Source: Streptomyces sp. NBC_01451 (GTDB lineage Bacteria; Actinomycetota; Actinomycetes; Streptomycetales; Streptomycetaceae). From it: a stretch of 64,000 nt of DNA. Under the pieces are notes generated by a model. It was not told where the DNA came from. It saw nothing but the letters and a program-made list of their open reading frames with translations, and made no database searches. The stretch's first letter is position 1; the number at the start of each line of letters is the position of its first letter. Positions 23,548 to 32,233 of this stretch are shown here, piece by piece. The position numbers and the translations under genes were made by a program. The stretch is from assembly GCF_036227485.1 (NCBI RefSeq), contig NZ_CP109479.1, forward strand, positions 9,300,001 to 9,364,000, written 5' to 3'.

Positions 23548-24447
23548 ATGAACAAGCAGGGGCACCTCGCCGACTTCCTCCAGGCACGCCGTAGCCAACT
23601 GCGTCCCCAGGACGTCGGGTTGGAGACCTACGGTGAACGGCGGCGGGTGCCCGGGCTGCGGCGGGAGGAGCTCGCGATGCTCGCGGGCATCAGCGCGCCC
23701 TACTACACCCGCCTGGAGCAGGGCCAGTCACGCAACGCCTCGCGCGAGGTGCTCGACGCCGTGGCGAGCGCCCTGCGACTGGACGAGTCCGAGCGCGCCC
23801 ATCTGCACACTCTGGCCCGTGCACCAAGGAGGTCCAGGACTGTCGGCCGACCACCCGCCGAACGCGTCACCCCGGCAACGAGCGCCTTGCTGGCCGCCAT
23901 CGAGGGCACACCCGCTGTCGTTGTCGGCCGTCGCAGCGATGTCCTGGCCTGGAACCGGCCGGGCCACGGGCTGTTCGCCGGTCATCTCCACCCGGACAGT
24001 CCCGACGAACCGGGCCGCCGGCCGAACATGGCCAGGCTGGTGTTTCTCGACGCGCACACCCGCGACCTCTACACGGACTGGCCCGCCAAGGCCCGGGCCG
24101 TGGTGGGCAGTCTGCGCCTGACGGCCGGCCGCTTCCCGGACGATCCACTGCTTGCCGGACTGATCGGGGAACTGACCATGCGCAGCCCGGAGTTCGCCGC
24201 GATGTGGGCCGATCACCGGATCCTGGCCTGCGATGTCGCCGACTACGAAATGCGCCACCCGCTGGTCGGGACACTCGTGGTCACTCAGCAGACACTGCAG
24301 AGCCCGCAAGGATCCGGACCGTCCCTGGTGGTGGCTACGGCCGCCCCCGGCTCCCCGTCCGCGACAGCTCTGACCCTGCTCGCCCACACCACCGCCCCGA
24401 AGGAACCGAGCCGGCCGCGCCCCGGCGCCGGGACCCGCACCCCCTGA
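23548..24447 (+). CDS. XRE-family regulator with MmyB-like ligand-binding domain
   Basis: Helix-turn-helix regulator of 299 residues. Residues ~5-80 form the XRE domain: LADFLQARRSQLRPQDVG, VPGLRREELAMLAGISAPYYTRLEQG and SREVLDAVASALRLDESE. The C-terminal PAS-like MmyB domain (~115-270) shows TPAVVVGRRSDVLAWNRPG, ARLVFLDAHTRDLYTDW and MRHPLVGTLVVTQQTL. MmyB-type proteins are thought to bind a fatty-acid-like ligand and often control a neighbouring enzyme gene; here the next gene, 136 bp downstream on the same strand, is a secreted SMP-30-like protein. ATG at 23548 gives the canonical start; the earlier in-frame stretch has no similarity. Confidence 0.92.
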   Translation: MNKQGHLADFLQARRSQLRPQDVGLETYGERRRVPGLRREELAMLAGISAPYYTRLEQGQSRNASREVLDAVASALRLDESERAHLHTLARAPRRSRTVGRPPAERVTPATSALLAAIEGTPAVVVGRRSDVLAWNRPGHGLFAGHLHPDSPDEPGRRPNMARLVFLDAHTRDLYTDWPAKARAVVGSLRLTAGRFPDDPLLAGLIGELTMRSPEFAAMWADHRILACDVADYEMRHPLVGTLVVTQQTLQSPQGSGPSLVVATAAPGSPSATALTLLAHTTAPKEPSRPRPGAGTRTP

Positions 24448-24583
24448 GCCGAACCCTTCATCACCCGGGGCGCCCGCACCGTACGTAACCACCGGAGCGT
24501 CCTACCGCCGGGCCGCCCCTGTCGCCGGAACACCCGGCCGGGGAAACCGCGGCTGCCGCCTGCCCGAAAACAACGAAGGAACC

Positions 24584-25555
24584 ATGTCCAAGCGAAGCAT
24601 CGAACTGATCATGTCCGCAGTCGTGGTGGCCGCGGCCACCCTCACAGCGGCTGCGCCCGCCAACGCGACTTCCGCCGGAGCACCGCTGACGGACGTACGG
24701 GTCGCCACCCACTTCGACCTGTCCGCCGGACAGATGCCGGAGAACATCACCCTGCTGTCCGACGGCACGGCCGCCGTCACCTTCGCCGCCAGCCGCCAGG
24801 TCGCCCAGGTCACTCCCCGAGGCGCCGTCCGGGTCCTGGCGACGCTGCCCGCACCCGCCGACGGCGGAGTCGGCACACCGGTCCTAGGCTTCCCCCTGGT
24901 CACCGGCATCGTCCACACCTCGGACGGCACGGTGTACGTGCTGTACGCGACCGGCACGGCCGACCTGACGGGGCTGTGGAGGCTGCGCTCCGGACAGGCG
25001 CCGCAGCGCATCGCCGCACTGCCCGCCACCGGTCTGCCCAACGGGCTGGCACTGGACGAGCACAGCGAACAGCTCTACATCACCGACTCGGTACTCGGCA
25101 CGGTATGGACCGTCCCCGTCACCGGCGGCACACCCCGCGCATGGTCCACCGCCCCCGAACTCGCCTCGGCGGGCTTCCTCGGAGCCAACGGCGCCAAAGT
25201 GCACCGCGGGGCGCTGTGGGTGACCAACCTGGACCAGGGCACCGTCCTGCGCATACCGCTCCGCCCCGGAAACCGCGCGGGAACACCGCAGGTCAAGGCA
25301 TCGGGCCTGGCCGGAATCGACGACTTCGCCTTCACCGGCCGCGGAGACGAGATCCTCGCCACCCTCAATGCCCCCAACACCGTCGTACGCATCCGGCCCG
25401 ACGGCACGGTCACGACCGTTCTGAACGCCACCGACGGACTTCAGAACCCCACCTCCGTGGCGCTGCGCGGCAACGACGTGTACGTACTCAGCGCCGCCTA
25501 CACCACGGCCACCGACCCCAATCTCCTGCGTGCACGCCTGCGTGGCCACCGGTAG
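24584..25555 (+). CDS. Secreted SMP-30/gluconolactonase-like beta-propeller protein
   Basis: Exported beta-propeller protein, 323 residues. Signal peptide MSKRSIELIMSAVVVAAAT followed by LTAAAPANA. The mature part consists of repeated strands in the SMP-30/NHL style: PENITLLSDGTAAVTF, VTGIVHTSDGTVYVLYATG, LPNGLALDEHSEQLYITDS, GTVWTVPVTGG, NGAKVHRGALWVTNLDQGT and IDDFAFTGRGDEILATLN. This supports a six-bladed propeller; whether it is a lactonase is uncertain because the metal ligands cannot be assigned from the sequence alone. ATG at 24584 has GAAGGAA upstream. It may be controlled by the MmyB-type regulator before it. Confidence 0.82.
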   Translation: MSKRSIELIMSAVVVAAATLTAAAPANATSAGAPLTDVRVATHFDLSAGQMPENITLLSDGTAAVTFAASRQVAQVTPRGAVRVLATLPAPADGGVGTPVLGFPLVTGIVHTSDGTVYVLYATGTADLTGLWRLRSGQAPQRIAALPATGLPNGLALDEHSEQLYITDSVLGTVWTVPVTGGTPRAWSTAPELASAGFLGANGAKVHRGALWVTNLDQGTVLRIPLRPGNRAGTPQVKASGLAGIDDFAFTGRGDEILATLNAPNTVVRIRPDGTVTTVLNATDGLQNPTSVALRGNDVYVLSAAYTTATDPNLLRARLRGHR

Positions 25556-25600
25556 GACCCACCCGCGGCGTACGGTCCCCAGGCTGACGATGCCGCAGCA

Positions 25601-25645
25601 CGAAAGCCCCGGCACCGCTCCCTCACGGTGGTACCGGGGCCTTCG
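25601..25645. terminator. Bidirectional terminator between convergent genes
   Basis: A 16-nt arm (25601-25616, CGAAAGCCCCGGCACC) pairs with 25630-25645 with two mismatches. It lies between the convergent stops at 25555 and 25657 and can serve both. Confidence 0.75.
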
Positions 25646-25656
25646 TCATCGTGCGG

Positions 25657-26154
25657 TCAGCAGTTGCGGATGGACCAGACGGGAGTCCAGTTGTAGGTGT
25701 GGTTGGTGGAGTCCGGGGTGAACGACTTCAGGACGTTGCCGCTCTGGCCGTAGAAGTACGAGGTCACGCCACCGGTCTGGGCGTCGTAGTAGGTGCCGGT
25801 GCCGTCCCAGCCGGACAGGGAGTACCTGTTGCAGGAGTAGAAGAAGAAGACCTTGTAGTCGGACGTGGTCGCGTCCCAGACGACGGCACAGAGGTTGCCG
25901 CTGGCGCAGGTGTAGGAGGCACCCGGCTGAATGTGCGACGTACGGACGGCCGGAGAGGACGTGGGCGTGCTGACGGCGGCGGACCTGGCGGGCACCGCCG
26001 AAGCGCCGGAAGGCGCCGACGGCAGGATCACCACCCGCCCGCCGGGGCCGTCGCCCACGGACACGGCGGCTTGGGCCGGAGCCGCGGCGAACACGGCCGC
26101 CAGCAGGCAGACCAGGGCGCCGATCGTGGCGAGCACGGAGCGGTTGCTGGGCAT
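25657..26154 (-). CDS. Small secreted cysteine-containing protein, peptidase-inhibitor I36-like
   Basis: Exported protein of 165 residues. Signal peptide MPSNRSVLATIGALVCLLAA followed by VFAAAPAQA. After a low-complexity Ser/Ala/Pro linker, the C-terminal ~90 residues carry CASGNLCAVVWD, KVFFFYSCNRYSLSGW, GVTSYFYGQSGNVLKSF and a final SIRNC, giving four cysteines and many aromatic residues. This resembles the beta/gamma-crystallin-like domains of Streptomyces secreted proteins, including family I36 metalloproteinase inhibitors, but I cannot prove inhibition. ATG at 26154 with a GAGAGGAA site; the earlier in-frame start lacks one. Confidence 0.7.
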   Translation of the reverse strand: MPSNRSVLATIGALVCLLAAVFAAAPAQAAVSVGDGPGGRVVILPSAPSGASAVPARSAAVSTPTSSPAVRTSHIQPGASYTCASGNLCAVVWDATTSDYKVFFFYSCNRYSLSGWDGTGTYYDAQTGGVTSYFYGQSGNVLKSFTPDSTNHTYNWTPVWSIRNC

Positions 26155-26286
26155 GGTGTGGTTCCTCTCAGGATGCGGCACACGGGTGGGCCTCGGGGGC
26201 CTGGTGCGGCCCCGCGAGACCAGGCTGTCGGCCGCCGCCACACTGTCACCACACCTTGAAGGCGTGCCTTAAACGAGAGGCGCGTG

Positions 26287-27303
26287 TCAGCGGTCGGTGG
26301 TCGGGCGGGATGCCGGGACACCTGCGAGCAGGGCCAGGCCGGTGGGCGTGATCGTGTGCACCACGTACTTGTTCCGGCGCATGCTCAGCAGCAGACCCGC
26401 CCGGCGCAGTACCGCGGTGTGCTGACTGGCCGCCGCCGCGGAGATCCCGAACCGCCGCGCGAGTTCACCCGTCGTACGGCCGGTCACGACGTCCTCCAGG
26501 ATCGCCGCCCTGGTCCGCCCGAGCAGGGCGGCCAGTTCGGCACCCTGTCCGCAGGCACCGCGGGCCCCCGCCCAGTCGGGGGTGTGCTGGATCGGATGGA
26601 CCAGGACCGGGGTCAGGTCGGCGTGCAGTTCGGCGAGCATGACGGGCCGTTGGTGGCAGAAGAAGGACGGCTGGAGCAGCAGTCCACGCCCGCCGAGCCG
26701 CACGTCGCGGTCGACCGGGTAGGCGGCCTCCAGCACGGGAGGCCGCCAGCGCAGCAGGGGAGCGAAGCTCGTGAGAAGCCCGTCCGCGCCGCCGTCGAGA
26801 ACCGCCCGGCTGCGTACGGCCACATCGGCGTTCACCTGCGCCCGGATGTGCGGCCAGTGCGGGGCGAGTGCCCGCCGGTGGTACGTGTGCAGCGCGGTGC
26901 CGAGGTGACGCAGGGCGTTCGCGTCGCCGTCGGCCAGGGCGCGGGTCACGGCAGGCAATGGGTGCGATCGCTCGGTGGAGGAGGCCAGGCTGGCCAGATC
27001 CTCACGCAGGACCGCCCGGGGCGTGCTCAGGACCGTGTCGATCGCGCTGTCCAGGTCGGGGGAGCCACTCAGGGCGGGGGTGAAGAAGTCGGGTGCGTAA
27101 CCACGTGACGGCATCAGCCCGGCCAGGAGCACGTCGGCCGGGCCCCGCCCCGGCCGGACGAGGCGTCGCCACTCCCCGTACGCGAGGGCACTCTCGTCGG
27201 TGGCCAGAACCTGGACGCTGTTGGTGAGTTCCCACAGCGGGTCGGGGGCGGCGGCGACGCGGACGCGTGCGAGGTCTTCGGGCGTGAAGTGCACCCGCAG
27301 CAT
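26287..27303 (-). CDS. ArsR-like winged-helix regulator with N-terminal DUF5937-type domain
   Basis: Transcriptional regulator of 338 residues. The N-terminal ~245 residues begin MLRVHFTPEDLARVRVA and include DPLWELTNSVQVL, which match a conserved actinobacterial ligand-type domain seen ahead of ArsR helix-turn-helix segments (I believe DUF5937). The C-terminal ~75 residues are an ArsR winged helix: LAALLGRTRAAILEDVV, TTGELARRFGISAAAASQHTAVLRRAGLL and MRRNKYVVHTITPTG. The target is unknown; such proteins often control a nearby exporter, which is absent here. The start at 27303 (ATG) is chosen because MLRVHF is the conserved beginning. Confidence 0.85.
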   Translation of the reverse strand: MLRVHFTPEDLARVRVAAAPDPLWELTNSVQVLATDESALAYGEWRRLVRPGRGPADVLLAGLMPSRGYAPDFFTPALSGSPDLDSAIDTVLSTPRAVLREDLASLASSTERSHPLPAVTRALADGDANALRHLGTALHTYHRRALAPHWPHIRAQVNADVAVRSRAVLDGGADGLLTSFAPLLRWRPPVLEAAYPVDRDVRLGGRGLLLQPSFFCHQRPVMLAELHADLTPVLVHPIQHTPDWAGARGACGQGAELAALLGRTRAAILEDVVTGRTTGELARRFGISAAAASQHTAVLRRAGLLLSMRRNKYVVHTITPTGLALLAGVPASRPTTDR

Positions 27304-27508
27304 GGGAAGTCTCCGATGGTGGTCGGTCATCGGGTGGGGCGGCCGTGCCCCACGACAGTGACGCAGCCCCACGGGTCCGGGCAAGGGGGCATTCGGTCAC
27401 CCCGGGCCCACGGGCGCCACCTGTCCCACGCCGGCCCCGGCGGTCTGGACGCTGCGGTGCAGGGCCGCTCGTGTCGGGCGGAGGCTCCGACCAGCCCGAG
27501 TGGCACGG

Positions 27509-27877
27509 TCAGGTTCGCAGGGCCTGCTCAAGTGTGGGGTGGCACGGAACAAACGCGTCGACGCCGACCAGGGTCAGGACACGCAGGACGGATTCCTGGG
27601 CGCCGGCGATCCGCAGCCACCCCCGCGCATCACTCATCTGCTGGTAGGCGGCGACGAAGACGTTGATGCCACTGGAGTCCATGAAGGTCACAGCGCTGAG
27701 GTCCACCACGATCCGCCGCGGCGCCACCGTGCCTCCCTCGGACAGCAGGGCCTCGCTGAGGACGTCCTTGACGTCGTGGTCGATCTCGCCGCGCACGGTC
27801 ACGACACGGATGCCGTCGACCACTTCGCACTCGACGGAGAGCCGACCGGGTTGGTGGGGCTTCTGGTTGTCAGCCAC
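27509..27877 (-). CDS. STAS-domain anti-sigma factor antagonist
   Basis: Single-domain STAS protein of 122 residues, of the SpoIIAA/RsbV type. Diagnostic stretch: VVDLSAVTFMDSSGINVFVAA, where the serine after Asp is the residue phosphorylated by a cognate anti-sigma kinase. The N-terminal strands GIRVVTVRGEIDHDV and the later RGWLRIAGAQ and VLRVLTLVGVDAFVP complete the fold. The start is GTG at 27877, with GAGGAG 3 bp before it. It is divergent from the RsbW-like kinase at 28048, so they probably form one partner-switching pair. Confidence 0.92.
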   Translation of the reverse strand: MADNQKPHQPGRLSVECEVVDGIRVVTVRGEIDHDVKDVLSEALLSEGGTVAPRRIVVDLSAVTFMDSSGINVFVAAYQQMSDARGWLRIAGAQESVLRVLTLVGVDAFVPCHPTLEQALRT

Positions 27878-28047
27878 CGTCTCCTCAACTGCGCTTGGGC
27901 CGGCCCGTGCAGGGTGTACGCGAACGATTCTGCCCCACTGTGACGTTCGGATGCACACTGGTGGGCGGCGCCGAACGAAACCCCCGGTGGCATGCACGAT
28001 GCCGTCGCGGGTACTGGCGTTCGTGAAGGGGGGAGTGAGGGCGACAC

Positions 28048-28527
28048 GTGGGATCCCAAGCCGACGGTGACGGCTGTACCGGGCCGAAGAATGATCAGCT
28101 GATGCGCGCCGGCTACGCCCTGGACGGAAGCGGCGGCTGCATCGCCGACGCCCGTCACCACGCCATCGCCTTCCTCGACCGGGCCCACGCCGTCCATCAC
28201 CTGCCGGTATCCGATCGCGTGAAGGACCTCACCCGGCTGGTGGTCAGCGAACTGGTCACCAACGCGCTCAAGTACGCTCCCGGCCCCGTACTGATGGAAC
28301 TGCGCATCGACGCCCACGCCGTGGACGTCGTCGTGTGGGACAGCGAACCCACCGTGCCCGCGGCCCGGGGTGCCGATCCCGGCAGGATCGGCCAGCACGG
28401 ACTGGAGATCGTCGAAGCCGTCACCGTGGACCTCTACACCGAGCGGCAACCGGTCGGCAAACGCATCACCGCCCGTATCGCCCTGTCCGACAACCCGGTT
28501 CGTCGGACCGGCCATGACGACGCATGA
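28048..28527 (+). CDS. RsbW-like ATP-binding anti-sigma/serine kinase
   Basis: Histidine-kinase-like ATPase domain protein of 159 residues. It has the N-box in LTRLVVSELVTNALKYAPG, the G1 region in VDVVVWDSEPTVP and the G2 region in RIGQHGLEIVEAV, followed by VGKRITARI. These small HATPase_c proteins bind a sigma factor and phosphorylate STAS antagonists. GTG start at 28048 follows a G-rich ribosome binding site. It faces the STAS gene at 27509 across a 170-bp spacer, which suggests shared regulation. The sigma factor it would hold is not nearby. Confidence 0.88.
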   Translation: MGSQADGDGCTGPKNDQLMRAGYALDGSGGCIADARHHAIAFLDRAHAVHHLPVSDRVKDLTRLVVSELVTNALKYAPGPVLMELRIDAHAVDVVVWDSEPTVPAARGADPGRIGQHGLEIVEAVTVDLYTERQPVGKRITARIALSDNPVRRTGHDDA

Positions 28528-28563
28528 CATCTCACAGAGTCCGCCGGGCCTGGCAGAGGGCGC

Positions 28564-28715
28564 GTATCGGGGTACCTGCCTCGCCGGCTCTACCGGATCC
28601 TCCAGCAGCAGGGCGCGACGGTGGCCGCGTGGATCCGGCGACCCCGCGCACTTCAGCCGCGCCTTCCGCGCCGCCTACGGAATGTCCCTCAGCGAGTGCC
28701 GGGAAAGCTCTCGAA
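28564..28715 (+). pseudogene. Remnant of an AraC-family regulator (C-terminal HTH, internally deleted)
   Basis: Two pieces of an AraC/XylS DNA-binding domain abut here in different frames. The first reads RRLYRILQQQGATVAAWIR, the first HTH helix region and its linker. The second, shifted by one frame, reads GDPAHFSRAFRAAYGMSLSE, the second HTH. The ~40 residues normally between them (including RRLxRCRxDL) are missing, so a deletion joined the two. Nothing resembling the N-terminal sensor domain is present. The remnant starts 37 bp after the RsbW-like gene. Confidence 0.7.
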
Positions 28716-29017
28716 CGGCGACCCTCATCCGACCGGTGGTCACGGCCGTCGTCACCGCGGCCGGCCAGGCTTTCGGTTCGAGACGGCGTCGACCAGCAGG
28801 CGCACTGGGCCACTTCTGCGCGCGTGACGGCGTCTGCACGGGCTGAGCGCCGTAGGCGGCGGGTGCCACCAAACGGCGCTCAGCATTCTCGGTACTCCGC
28901 CGATGACGGAGTCGGCGCTATCCGGCCCGACCTTCGTCACCGAGACGGAGGCGAGCGCGCAGAACCGGTGTCCGGTCCGGCTGACGACAGCGGGTGGACT
29001 CCGTGCGGCTCTTGCCG

Positions 29018-29458
29018 TCAGTCGGAAGCGGCTATCCGGAGGATCGGCCATGTCTGAGGGCCCATGACCCCGTCGACAGGGAGATCCATGTCCTGCTGGA
29101 AGTCCGCGACCGCGGACTTGGTGATCGATCCGTAGACGCCGTCGGCCGTGAGGCCGTAGCCGACGTCCTTGAGGAGGCACTGGGCCTCGACCGTCTGTGT
29201 GCTGAAGGCGTTGTACGTCGGGACGTACGTGACGGTTGTGGAGTAGCCGTACTCGGCGTACTTCGCGACGGTCACGCCGTAGTAGGCGTTGTACTGGTTG
29301 TAGAGGTAGTACTGGCCGCCGCAACTGTAGGTGGCGGCCTGGGCCACCGGTGCGACACCGGTGAGCGTGACGGCGAGCGCGGCGGTCAGCCCGGCCAACG
29401 CCAGGCCTCGGCCCACTCGTCCGGAAGGTGTTGTGCCGGAAGTGGATCTGGGACGCAT
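29018..29458 (-). CDS. Secreted peptidoglycan-binding domain protein
   Basis: Exported protein of 146 residues. The signal peptide (RVGRGLALAGLTAALAVTLT) ends at an APVAQA site. A tyrosine-rich segment follows (CGGQYYLYNQYNAYYGVTVA), then a PG_binding_1 domain: VEAQCLLKDVGYGLTADGVYG, SAVADFQQDMDLPVDGVMGPQTW. The domain binds the cell wall and normally sits beside a hydrolase domain; here it is alone. The start at 29458 (ATG) is chosen because upstream residues are not signal-like. Confidence 0.85.
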   Translation of the reverse strand: MRPRSTSGTTPSGRVGRGLALAGLTAALAVTLTGVAPVAQAATYSCGGQYYLYNQYNAYYGVTVAKYAEYGYSTTVTYVPTYNAFSTQTVEAQCLLKDVGYGLTADGVYGSITKSAVADFQQDMDLPVDGVMGPQTWPILRIAASD

Positions 29459-29590
29459 TGTTACCCCGTTTCCTGTCGGTGAGAACGGCGCGGAGCGGCC
29501 GGGGCCGGTCACATCACACCGGCCCCGCCTCCCCCTCGGGTACAAGCCTGGGGGTGCCGGGGCCGACCGTCCTTTGCACGGGGCGCCAGG

Positions 29591-30200
29591 ATGTTGGCGA
29601 CGCGTGCCATCACCACCGTCCTGAACCAGGACCCCGCCGTCGCGCCTTCAGCAACAATCCCGCCTTGTGGGCACAACTGGGCGGCTTGTTCGCCGTCGCA
29701 ACCCCCGCACGCGCGCGCGAGGCGACACGCGAACTACCCACCGTTGACGACGACGGGGCCACCCTCGACCTCGCCGCCCGTCTCGCGCCCGCCGCCTGCT
29801 CCAGCGACCTCCTCCTGCGCGAACTGCCCCGCGCCGCCGACCCGGACCACTTCTGTGAACTCCTCCTCGCATCCGCTTTCACCCGTGAGGGGCGCACCGA
29901 ACCGCGGCTGCGGAACTGCATGAGTTTCCCCTGCTGGAGCGGCTCACCGCCCTGACCACGTTGGACCTGCGGCACAGCGGCCTGACCGACATCAGCGGGA
30001 TCGGCGCCTTCCCGGATCTGGAACGGCTCAGCCTCTTGGGCTGCGACCGGGTGGGGGACCGGACGCTCCTGCTGGACGTACTCCGGCTGCGAGAACCGGA
30101 ACTGGCTCAGACATACGGATACGAGCAGCCGTTCACCCCCGTGCTCCAGCGGCTGCCGGCCGCCGGAGTGACCCGGGTCCCCGGGCACGTGCGCTGGTGA
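29591..30200 (+). pseudogene. Frameshifted leucine-rich-repeat protein
   Basis: Three adjoining frames give one continuous-looking protein. It starts at ATG 29591 (MLATRAITTVLNQDPAVA), shifts near 29640 to AFSNNPALWAQLGGLFAVAT and on to CELLLASAFTREGRTEPRL, then shifts again near 29915 to LHEFPLLERLTALTTLDLR. The last part is leucine-rich-repeat-like: LDLRHSGLTDISGIGAFPDLERLSLLGCDRVGD. Two frameshifts make a functional product unlikely, unless one is a sequencing error. The function of the parent is unknown. A stem-loop follows at 30234. Confidence 0.6.
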
Positions 30201-30233
30201 CACCCGGGGCACCGAGCCCGTTCGTCTGCCCCC

Positions 30234-30259
30234 GCAGGTGCCTCGGGTGCGGCACCTGC
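30234..30259 (+). terminator. Stem-loop after the LRR pseudogene
   Basis: GCAGGTGCC at 30234-30242 pairs perfectly with GGCACCTGC at 30251-30259 around an 8-nt loop, 34 bp beyond the pseudogene stop. Confidence 0.6.
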
Positions 30260-30360
30260 GGCACGCGTGGATCCCCGCGCTCGACCGTAGCTGACGTAGA
30301 CTCGCCAGCCCCGCGACCACGAACGAACCGAGGGCCTGGCGTCCTACCCAGACCGCACGC

Positions 30361-30849
30361 TCAGAAGGACCGATAGGTCCGGTCGGGATCGGCGGACGCT
30401 GCCTCTGCGAACTCCGCGAAGTCCATGTTGGCGATCGACAGATTCGCGTGCACGTCGTGGACGCCTGCGGGAACGGTCCGGAATTCGCGAGGTTGCGGAG
30501 AGTCGATGATCGCCTGGTAGTACTTCGGGTCCAGGTCTTCGTCTTCCTCCTCGGCGATGTCGAGGGCCAACAACGCATGATGGACCGACTGCATCGTCAC
30601 CCGGTCCGCGAGAAACACCACGCTCAGGTTCTCGTCCCGCCGCGCCGCGTTGAGGACCTCATCGGGCCCGAGATCGGCCCAGGCCGGATCGTCGATGAGG
30701 TGCACGGAGGCTTCGAACTCACCGTCGTCTCCCCATGGTTGTGCCAGTTCCGCCGCCACCGCCTGCCACGCGGCTTCGTCGCCGTAGTCGGTCCTGACGA
30801 CCAGAGCGTCGAATTCACCCCGCCCGACAATTTCAGGCATCGCCTTCAT
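30361..30849 (-). CDS. DUF6924-like conserved protein
   Basis: Cytoplasmic protein of 162 residues resembling a conserved actinobacterial family that I believe is DUF6924. Characteristic parts are FDALVVRTDYGDEAAWQAV, HLIDDPAWADLGPDEVL, NLSVVFLADRVTMQ and the C-terminal FRTVPAGVHDVHANLSIANM with DFAEFAEAA and an FxSF-like end. Function is unknown, with no catalytic motif recognised. The start may be ATG 30849 or ATG 30840. No partner gene is evident; flanking regions contain decayed sequence. Confidence 0.75.
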   Translation of the reverse strand: MKAMPEIVGRGEFDALVVRTDYGDEAAWQAVAAELAQPWGDDGEFEASVHLIDDPAWADLGPDEVLNAARRDENLSVVFLADRVTMQSVHHALLALDIAEEEDEDLDPKYYQAIIDSPQPREFRTVPAGVHDVHANLSIANMDFAEFAEAASADPDRTYRSF

Positions 30850-31356
30850 ACATCCCCTTCCACAGTGCCCGGCTCGGGTCAGACTGTCTCATGAGGCACT
30901 GACAGTTGATCGCGGGCCGGGGCCTCTCGACAGGGTCCGTGGCGATCGCCCTCGTACAAGGAGCAGGCGCACAACGAGGCCGTCGGCACCGAGAACAAGG
31001 AACTGCCCAGCCACGGCCATGCACTGATGATCGACATCGGCGCAGCGCGCGGCGGGCCCGGCGCCGCCGTCAGCCCTGAAAACCGGGCAAATTCTGGTGG
31101 GTGTCGGCTTGTTGGCCCCGGCGCACCCCGCGCAGCGCGTCGGCCGAAGAGCCCGGCTTTCCGGCGATCTCGCACCGGTCTCAGTGAAAGCCCGCCCCCC
31201 GGGGCCGTTGCACCCGTGCGGCGCGTAGTCGATGCGGGCCGCGCGCAGTGCTTCGGGGGACGAGGGCGGTCCTCAGCACCCGGTCAAAGGCGGTCAGTAG
31301 GCAGGCCGGTCGCTGGAAGCCATCGACCGGGTGGGAGCGACCGCAACTGAGCTGGG
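30850..31356. other. 507-bp region with possible gene debris
   Basis: No intact gene is visible. On the plus strand around 30955-31060 the translation reads KEQAHNEAVGTENKELPSHG followed by HALMIDIGAARGG, which faintly resembles the start of a conserved Streptomyces protein family, but it ends quickly with no family continuation. I treat it as possible debris. The right part (31100-31356) shows nothing. Confidence 0.3.
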
Positions 31357-31818
31357 TCAGTCCAAGCAGAACTCGTTGCCCTCCGGGTCGGTCATCACGA
31401 CGAAGCCGGCGCTCATCGGGGGAGCGGGCTCGTGGCGACGTACCCGCGTCGCTCCCAGCGCGACGAGCCGCTCGCATTCGGCCTCCAGTGCCGCCATCCG
31501 CTCCTCTCCCTCCAGTCCAGGAGCCGCACGGACGTCGAGATGGACGCGGTTCTTGGCGACCTTGTCCTCCGGCACCTGCTGGAAGAACAGCCGTGGGCCG
31601 TGTCCGTCCGGGTCCTCGATGGCCGATCTAGTGTTGCGCTGCTCCTCCGGTACGCCGATCCGCGCGAGGAAGTCGTCCCAAGCGGCCAGCGGGTCGGCGT
31701 TCTCGGGCAGATCGACCCCGGGCGGGCCGGGGTGGACGTAGCCCAGTACGTCGCGCCAGAAGGACGACAATGCCCGCGGGTCGTGGGCGTCGAAGGTGAC
31801 CTGGATGTGACGGCTCAT
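31357..31818 (-). CDS. VOC-family (glyoxalase-like) protein
   Basis: Vicinal-oxygen-chelate fold protein of 153 residues. It begins IQVTFDAHDPRALSSFWRDVLGY, the first VOC module, includes AIEDPDGHGPRLFFQQVPE and KNRVHLDVRA with a metal-type histidine, and ends AGFVVMTDPEGNEFCLD, the conserved closing strand. It belongs to the glyoxalase/bleomycin-resistance-like group of broad, mostly unknown function. Its ATG overlaps the stop of the upstream DinB remnant (ATGA), so it was originally translated with that gene. Confidence 0.9.
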   Translation of the reverse strand: MSRHIQVTFDAHDPRALSSFWRDVLGYVHPGPPGVDLPENADPLAAWDDFLARIGVPEEQRNTRSAIEDPDGHGPRLFFQQVPEDKVAKNRVHLDVRAAPGLEGEERMAALEAECERLVALGATRVRRHEPAPPMSAGFVVMTDPEGNEFCLD

Positions 31819-32171
31819 CGGGTTGCTCCGTTCGTAGCGGGTTTCGCGTGCGGGGAGAGGGCGCGCAGCAGGCAGACCCCCGACCGGTGGTCCATCGGCT
31901 CGCGGTGGATGTGCAGTACGAGATCTGCCATGACTATCTCGGGGAAGGGCTCCTTCGGTCTGTCCAGGACCCGGAGCCCGGCGTAGCCGAGACAGCGCAC
32001 CCCGGCCGGACGTCGAGCTGATGAGTGGCCGCAGCTCCAGGCGTCCGGCACCGGCGACCAGCAGTACTCGTCGGCGGTCTGACCTTCCAGTCGGGTTCGG
32101 AGCCGGTGGTTCCCGCGGGAATACCACTGCTCTCGCAGCCTCCGGTTCAGACGGAGTTCGCTTGCGTCCAT
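31815..32171 (-). pseudogene. Internally deleted DinB-family protein
   Basis: An open frame of 118 residues with a DinB-like start (LRLNRRLREQW, LRTRLEGQTADEYCWSPVPD, AWS) and a DinB-like end (MADLVLHIHREPMDHRSGVCLLRAL), but the ~70-80 residues that normally lie between, including most of the four-helix bundle, are gone and replaced by an unrelated Arg-rich stretch. The frame remains open, so a short protein may still be made, but it cannot form the DinB fold. It overlaps the VOC gene start and is divergent from the YafY remnant; DinB, VOC and YafY genes are often neighbours. Confidence 0.6.
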
Positions 32172-32233
32172 GAAAGCAGCCTGACACCCATGGCGGACAG
32201 GATCGGTCCGCCGTCTTTGGCAGGGTGGGTGAC

